A DNA stretch of 64,000 nucleotides, from the NCBI RefSeq assembly GCF_003994235.2, contig NZ_RYFG02000121.1:186001-250000 (forward strand), written 5' to 3'. Source of the DNA: Candidatus Methylobacter oryzae (GTDB lineage: Bacteria; Pseudomonadota; Gammaproteobacteria; Methylococcales; Methylomonadaceae). The notes beneath the pieces are model-generated. The model searched no databases. It was not told the origin of the DNA and saw only the letters and a program-made list of their open reading frames with translations. This document shows positions 58,983 through 64,000 of the stretch, one piece after another; the stretch's first letter is position 1, and every line of letters starts with the position of its first letter. Position numbers and translations under genes: made by a program.

Positions 58983-59025
58983 GGTTTCAATTTTGTAACA
59001 GTATTAATTCCGATCGAGAGATTTC

Positions 59026-59901
59026 ATGATTCAAGGTAGTATCGTAGCTTTAGTAACACCGATGGATGCAAGCGGTGCAGTGGATAAGGAGAGCTTGAAA
59101 AAGCTGGTGGAATTTCACATAGCGGAAGGCACCGACGCCTTGGTTGCCGTTGGCACTACAGGCGAGTCGGCGACGCTGGATGAGCATGAGCATTGCGATG
59201 TTATCAAATGCGCGGTCGATTATGCCGGCGGCAGAATCCCGGTTATTGCCGGAACCGGCGCGAACTCGACGACCGAAGCGATCAACCTGACCCGCTTGGC
59301 TAAAGAAGCCGGCGCCGATGCCTGCCTGATCGTTACCCCGTATTACAACAAGCCGACCCAGGAAGGTTTGTACCTGCATCATAAAGCCATTAACGACGCT
59401 GTCGATATTCCGCAGATTTTATATAACGTGCCGGGCCGTACCGCTTGCGACATGCTGCCGGAAACCGTAGGCCGCTTGTCTCATTTGCAAAACATTGTCG
59501 GCGTTAAAGAAGCGACGGGCGATTTGTCCAGGGTTAAAAAAATCCGTGATTTGACCGGTGACGATTTTGCAATCTATACCGGCGACGATGCGACCAGCCG
59601 CGAGTTCTGCCTGCTGGGCGGCAACGGCACGATTACCGTGACCGGCAATGTCGCGCCGAAACTGGTGCATCAAATGATCATGCTGGCGATAGCCGGCGAC
59701 GCTGAAGCCGCTTTAGCGATCGACGAAAAACTGGCCGCGCTGCATAAAAACCTGTTTATTCAGTCAAACCCTATTCCGGTTAAATGGGCTGTTGCCGAAA
59801 TGGGCTTGATGGGTAAGGGCATACGCTTGCCTTTGACCTGGTTAACGGAAGATTGTTTTGATGCGGTGCGTGATGCAATGCGTCAGGCTGAAGTTATTTG
59901 A
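59026..59901 (+). CDS. dapA: 4-hydroxy-tetrahydrodipicolinate synthase
   Basis: 291 residues (292 in E. coli). Condenses pyruvate with aspartate semialdehyde in the lysine/diaminopimelate pathway. Thr44-Thr45 (GTTGES), Tyr133 and the Schiff-base Lys161 (VKEATGD) are present, all at E. coli positions. A GAGAG ribosome-binding site precedes ATG 59026. Confidence 0.97.
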   Translation: MIQGSIVALVTPMDASGAVDKESLKKLVEFHIAEGTDALVAVGTTGESATLDEHEHCDVIKCAVDYAGGRIPVIAGTGANSTTEAINLTRLAKEAGADACLIVTPYYNKPTQEGLYLHHKAINDAVDIPQILYNVPGRTACDMLPETVGRLSHLQNIVGVKEATGDLSRVKKIRDLTGDDFAIYTGDDATSREFCLLGGNGTITVTGNVAPKLVHQMIMLAIAGDAEAALAIDEKLAALHKNLFIQSNPIPVKWAVAEMGLMGKGIRLPLTWLTEDCFDAVRDAMRQAEVI

Positions 59902-59909
59902 CAGCGATT

Positions 59910-60572
59910 ATGAAAACTAAAATCAGGCCGTTCATTATTGTTGCTGTTTTGGTCAATGTATCGGCCTGCACTTATATAAAAACGCTATTTCCGGATAAAG
60001 AAAAAGATTATCAGTTTACGACTGAAATTCCGCCGTTGACCATTCCTCCCGATCTTGCGGGCGATGCCGGGGCCAAGCTTCCCACGCCGGCTCCGGCTCC
60101 TGCTCCATCTTCGGTTGCTGAAACAGCCGAGGCCGCTGTCGCCGCTCCGTCAACCGAAGAAGCCCCGTCCGTCGAACGAAAATCGATTCATGTCGAGCTG
60201 GTTGATGCCGATCAAGGCACAAAGCGGCTGCGTATCAACGCGCCGTTATCGATGGCGTGGCGGATGGTTGGCAAAGCGTTAAGCAGAAAATCTATTGAAG
60301 TCACTAACCGTAACCAGGAAGAGGGACTGTTCCGTGTTCAATATGACGCGAATAAACAGGCAGTGGAAGACGGGTCTGTTTGGGATGAGGTCAATTTCTT
60401 TTTCGAAGGGCTGCAAACCACTGAACGGGAATATATTCTCAAGCTGGTGGAAAACAATCGTCAGACCGAGGTTGTTGTGATGGATCAAGACCAAAAACCG
60501 GTCGCCGATAGCACCAGTTTAAATTTATTAACGCTTTTGCACGATACTATTAAGGCTGATTTGGCTAAGTAA
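59910..60572 (+). CDS. bamC: Outer membrane assembly lipoprotein BamC
   Basis: 220 residues from ATG 59910. The lipoprotein signal MKTKIRPFIIVAVLVNVSAC has its Cys at 20. An unstructured Pro/Ala-rich stretch (about 45-85) and helix-grip domains (INAPLSMAWRMVGKAL) follow. BamC is an accessory part of the beta-barrel assembly complex. dapA-bamC is a conserved gammaproteobacterial pair. An in-frame TTG at 59898 overlapping the dapA stop is an alternative start; the ATG gives a standard lipoprotein signal. Confidence 0.92.
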   Translation: MKTKIRPFIIVAVLVNVSACTYIKTLFPDKEKDYQFTTEIPPLTIPPDLAGDAGAKLPTPAPAPAPSSVAETAEAAVAAPSTEEAPSVERKSIHVELVDADQGTKRLRINAPLSMAWRMVGKALSRKSIEVTNRNQEEGLFRVQYDANKQAVEDGSVWDEVNFFFEGLQTTEREYILKLVENNRQTEVVVMDQDQKPVADSTSLNLLTLLHDTIKADLAK

Positions 60573-60579
60573 TTTATGA

Positions 60580-60660
60580 GGTAAAAGGAGCAAGGAAAAA
60601 GCTAAAAGCCGAAACCTGCATCACGCTCCTTGAACCTTGCACCTTTTTACCTTGTACCTT
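60580..60660. repeat. Imperfect inverted repeat between bamC and purL
   Basis: AGGTAAAAGGAGCAAGG near 60580-60597 is partly inverted at 60632-60660 (CTTGCACCTTTTTACCTTGT). It could act as a terminator for dapA-bamC, since Ts follow the right arm. Confidence 0.45.
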
Positions 60661-60668
60661 TTTTACAC

Positions 60669-63600
60669 ATGTTAAAAATCCCTGGAACTTCCGCGCTATC
60701 CGGCTTTCGCATTAACAAACTGCTGGCCGAACTTCAGACTATAGAACCCGCTATCAAAGCCGTCTCAGCCCGGTTCATTCACTTTGTCGATATTGAAAAC
60801 GATCTGGATGACAGCCAATTCGCGATTTTAAAGCAATTGCTGGCCTACGGTTCCAGACTGCCGGGCGCCGATATTCAGGGGCGGAAATTGTTGGTCGTAC
60901 CGCGCTCGGGCACGATCTCGCCATGGTCCAGCAAAGCGACCGAAATTGCCCAGCGTTGCGGATTATCGACGGTTAACCGCATCGAGCGGGGTATCGAGTA
61001 CAGATTGGACGCCGATCAGCCGTTGCCTGCTTCGGTAAAAGCGTTATTGCATGACCGCATGACCCAAACCGTCTTGGACGGCGAAGTAGAACCGGATTTA
61101 TTCGCCCATCATCAGCCGAAGCCGTTGCTGAGCGTCGCAGTAATCGAGCAGGGCCGCGATGCGCTGGTTGCGGCCAACACGGAATTGGGCTTGGCTTTGT
61201 CCGACGATGAAATCGATTACCTGACTGACAGTTTCCAAAGCCTGGGCAGAAACCCGACCGATGTCGAATTGATGATGTTTGCGCAAGCCAATTCCGAGCA
61301 TTGCCGGCATAAAATTTTCAATGCCGATTGGACGATAGACGGCGTGGAACAGGCGCAAACTTTATTCAAGATGATCCGCAATACCGCGGAAAAAAGCCCG
61401 GAAGATATTTTGACGGCTTACAGCGATAACGCTTCGGTCGTGACCGGTTCAACCGAGCAGGTTTTCATACGCAATGCGCAGACCGGCGAATACGGCTATG
61501 TCGAAGAAGAAGCGCATTTGCTGATGAAAGTCGAGACCCACAATCATCCTACCGCGATTTCACCGTATCCGGGGGCCGCAACCGGCTCCGGCGGCGAGAT
61601 CCGCGACGAAGGCGCGACCGGCCGCGGTTCTTCGCCTAAAGCCGGTTTAACCGGATTTTCGGTATCGCATTTAAAAGTTCCCGGTTACGAGCAACCGTGG
61701 GAGGCCGATAACGGCAAGCCGGAACGTATCGCGTCGGCGCTGGACATTATGATCGAAGGCCCATTGGGCGGCGCGGCGTTTAACAACGAGTTCGGCAGGC
61801 CCAATTTGGCCGGTTATTTTCGCAGTTTTGAGCAAGCCGTTCCGGGCAAGGACAACGAATTCCGGGGTTATCACAAACCGATCATGATCGCAGGCGGCTT
61901 GGGCAATATCCGGCCGATGCTGGTCAAGAAAAATACGATTCCTGCCGGTTCGTTGATTATCATCCTGGGGGGGCCTGCGATGTTGATCGGCCTTGGCGGC
62001 GGCGCGGCTTCATCGCAGGCTTCCGGCGCCGGTTCGGAAGACCTGGATTTTGCGTCGGTGCAACGCGAAAATCCGGAAATGGAACGCCGTTGCCAGGAAG
62101 TCATCAATCACTGTAATTCGATGGGCAGCGATACGCCTATCGTGTCGATCCACGATATCGGCGCGGGCGGTTTATCCAACGCGGTGCCGGAAATTATTCA
62201 CGATTGCGACCGCGGCGGCCGCTTCGAATTGCGCAAAGTGCAAAATGCCGACATCGGCATGTCGCCGATGCAAATCTGGTGCAATGAAGCGCAGGAACGC
62301 TATGTGGTTGCGATTAAGCCGGAGTCGCTGGAATTATTCACGTCTTTTTGCGAGCGCGAGCATTGTCTGTTTGCGGTGATCGGCGAGGCGACCGAAGACG
62401 AACATTTATTGTTGAACGACGAGTTGCTCGGCGACAAGCCGGTCGATATTCCGATGTCGGTGTTGTTCGGTAAGTCGCCTAAGTTGCACCGCAATGTCGA
62501 GCATGTGCCGGCCAATACCCAGGAGTTGGATTTTAGCGGCATCGCGCTGAGTGAGGCGATTAAGCGCGTGCTGGCGTTCCCGGCCGTTGCCGATAAAAGC
62601 TTTTTGATCCATATCGGCGACCGCTCGGTCACCGGTTTGGTGGCCCGCGACCAAATGGTCGGGCCTTGGCAGGTACCGGTGGCCGACGTTGCGGTTACCG
62701 CGGTCGGTTTTCATTCGGTGGCCGGCGAAGCGATGGCGATGGGCGAGCGTTCTCCGATTGCGGTCATCGACGCGCCGGCGTCCGGGCGCATGGCGATAGG
62801 CGAGGCGATTACCAATATTGCCGCCGCCCATATAGATTCACTGAAGAAAGTCAAATTATCCGCGAACTGGATGGCCGCAGCCGGTTATCAGGGCGAAGAT
62901 GCGGCATTGTTCGATACCGTTAAGGCAGTAGGCATGGAATTATGCCCGGCGCTGGGCATCGCGATACCGGTCGGCAAGGATTCGTTGTCGATGCTTACGG
63001 TGTGGGACGATAAAACCATGACCGCGCCGTTGTCGCTGGTCATTACCGCGTTTGCGCCGGTTGCCGATATCGGCCTTACCTTGACTCCGCAATTGCGCCG
63101 TGTGTCCGACGAGGATAGCGCGTTGATCCTGATCGACTTGGGTGCCGGTAGAAACCGTTTGGGCGGCTCGGTGCTGGCGCAAGTTTACAACCAGCTCGGT
63201 AACGAAAGTCCCGACCTGGACGATGCAAGCTTATTGAAAGCTTTCTTCGATACAATACAGGCACTTAACAGCCAAGGCAAACTGCTGAGCTACCATGACC
63301 GTTCCGACGGCGGCTTGCTGGCTACGGTCGCGGAAATGATGTTCGCGAGTCGGTTGGGCGTGACTTTGAATCTCGACAGTCTGGGCGAGGATGTGCTGGC
63401 GTCGTTGTTTAACGAGGAGTTAGGCGCTGTGATGCAAGTGCGTCAGAGCGATTGCAAGGATGTGATGGAACAGTTGAAGCAATCGGGACTGATCGACTGC
63501 ACTTATGTGATCGGCAAGGTTATAGACGACGAGCAGCAGCTGATCATTCGCCATGCCGGAGAAATTATTTATTCAGCCGGCCGGGCGGAGTTGCAGAGCC

Positions 63601-64000
63601 ATTGGTCCGAGCTCAGCTACAGAATGCAGGCTTTGCGCGACAACCCGGAATGCGCGCAGCAACAGTTTGAGCGTATCGCCGACGATGAGGATCCAGGCTT
63701 GAATGTTGATCTGACGTTCGATGTCAACGACGACGTGACCGCGCCGTTTAAAAACGCACCCAGGCCCAAGGTCGCGATACTGCGCGAACAGGGCGTTAAC
63801 GGCCATGTCGAAATGGCGGCCGCGTTCGATCGCGCCGGATTTACCAGCATCGACGTGCATATGAGCGACATTATCCACGGCCGGGTCAGCCTGGCGGATT
63901 TCACCGGCCTGGTGGCATGCGGCGGTTTTTCTTACGGCGACGTATTGGGCGCGGGCGGCGGTTGGGCAAAATCCATCCTGTTCAATCCGCGTTGCCGCGA
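60669..64000 (+). CDS. purL: Phosphoribosylformylglycinamidine synthase (3' end outside window)
   Basis: Fourth step of purine synthesis, the large single-chain form (about 1290 residues); 1110 codons are seen. Start ATG 60669 matches the E. coli opening ([21 protein letters not shown]), although no clear ribosome-binding site is present. The domain order fits: N-terminal domain, the first synthetase half with [11 protein letters not shown] and the ATP-binding GGGAASS region, the second half, and the start of the glutamine amidotransferase domain ([21 protein letters not shown], where AGEGW is usual). The catalytic Cys of the amidotransferase lies beyond the window. Confidence 0.97.
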   Translation, partial: MLKIPGTSALSGFRINKLLAELQTIEPAIKAVSARFIHFVDIENDLDDSQFAILKQLLAYGSRLPGADIQGRKLLVVPRSGTISPWSSKATEIAQRCGLSTVNRIERGIEYRLDADQPLPASVKALLHDRMTQTVLDGEVEPDLFAHHQPKPLLSVAVIEQGRDALVAANTELGLALSDDEIDYLTDSFQSLGRNPTDVELMMFAQANSEHCRHKIFNADWTIDGVEQAQTLFKMIRNTAEKSPEDILTAYSDNASVVTGSTEQVFIRNAQTGEYGYVEEEAHLLMKVETHNHPTAISPYPGAATGSGGEIRDEGATGRGSSPKAGLTGFSVSHLKVPGYEQPWEADNGKPERIASALDIMIEGPLGGAAFNNEFGRPNLAGYFRSFEQAVPGKDNEFRGYHKPIMIAGGLGNIRPMLVKKNTIPAGSLIIILGGPAMLIGLGGGAASSQASGAGSEDLDFASVQRENPEMERRCQEVINHCNSMGSDTPIVSIHDIGAGGLSNAVPEIIHDCDRGGRFELRKVQNADIGMSPMQIWCNEAQERYVVAIKPESLELFTSFCEREHCLFAVIGEATEDEHLLLNDELLGDKPVDIPMSVLFGKSPKLHRNVEHVPANTQELDFSGIALSEAIKRVLAFPAVADKSFLIHIGDRSVTGLVARDQMVGPWQVPVADVAVTAVGFHSVAGEAMAMGERSPIAVIDAPASGRMAIGEAITNIAAAHIDSLKKVKLSANWMAAAGYQGEDAALFDTVKAVGMELCPALGIAIPVGKDSLSMLTVWDDKTMTAPLSLVITAFAPVADIGLTLTPQLRRVSDEDSALILIDLGAGRNRLGGSVLAQVYNQLGNESPDLDDASLLKAFFDTIQALNSQGKLLSYHDRSDGGLLATVAEMMFASRLGVTLNLDSLGEDVLASLFNEELGAVMQVRQSDCKDVMEQLKQSGLIDCTYVIGKVIDDEQQLIIRHAGEIIYSAGRAELQSHWSELSYRMQALRDNPECAQQQFERIADDEDPGLNVDLTFDVNDDVTAPFKNAPRPKVAILREQGVNGHVEMAAAFDRAGFTSIDVHMSDIIHGRVSLADFTGLVACGGFSYGDVLGAGGGWAKSILFNPRCR

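Larger units (their letters stand above)
58165..59025. other. Divergent region between flp and dapA
   Basis: 861 bp with no convincing gene. It contains the flp leader, a second GGAGTGCAAGC palindrome (58501-58552), composite element copy E (58759-58866) and a candidate dapA promoter at 58954-58982. Confidence 0.5.

Overview
This 64 kb window looks like chromosomal DNA of a gammaproteobacterium. Indicators are the metY-rimP-nusA-infB-rbfA-truB-rpsO-pnp order, a complete Na+-translocating NADH:quinone reductase operon, AcnB, BamC, YajD, ZapE and DeaD. The GC content, the abundance of intergenic hairpin repeats and the signalling and Tad gene content would fit a type I methanotroph (Methylococcales), but that is an inference from general impression: no methane-oxidation gene lies in the window.

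Layout. (1) 1-3.2 kb: the end of a Fic-family gene, then two selenium genes on the minus strand that are both broken. These are an oxidoreductase-SelD fusion with an out-of-frame internal deletion, and a tRNA 2-selenouridine synthase (selU/mnmH) interrupted by one in-frame TAG. (2) 3.4-12.9 kb: four minus-strand signalling proteins: a membrane GGDEF protein, a PilJ-N/PAS/GGDEF protein, a PAS-PAS-GGDEF-EAL protein and a CheB-CheR-PAS hybrid. A remnant of an SPFH-like gene and a small hypothetical lie among them. (3) 13.2-21.6 kb: nqrABCDEF and nqrM, a two-CBS protein and exonuclease I. (4) 21.6-30.7 kb: initiator tRNA and the transcription/translation/RNA-decay operon rimP to pnp. (5) 30.9-42.2 kb: housekeeping genes: a hypothetical, zapE, acnB, two divergent isocitrate dehydrogenases (one predicted NAD-, one NADP-specific), a PilZ-like protein, yajD, dnaQ and a DeaD-type helicase. 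(6) 42.4-58.2 kb: a complete Tad/Flp pilus locus on the minus strand. It carries two non-canonical members, an AAA+ ATPase coupled to the prepilin peptidase and CpaB genes, and an isoprenylcysteine-methyltransferase-like membrane protein between tadC and tadD. (7) 59.0-64.0 kb: dapA, bamC and the 5' 86% or so of purL, which runs off the window.

Repeats. Intergenic DNA carries several families of palindromic repeats. The best defined is a composite element of about 80-170 bp, with a hairpin beginning AGACCTTCCAGGT and a tail near TGTGTATAACGAC. It occurs five times: on both sides of acnB, inside two gaps of the Tad locus, and upstream of dapA. It often extends a neighbouring reading frame artificially (acnB, cpaC), so starts were corrected to internal ATGs with ribosome-binding sites.

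Best candidates for new biology: the Tad locus with its built-in AAA+ ATPase and methyltransferase-like gene, and the parallel decay of two selenium genes. No CRISPR array, intact transposase or prophage was seen.
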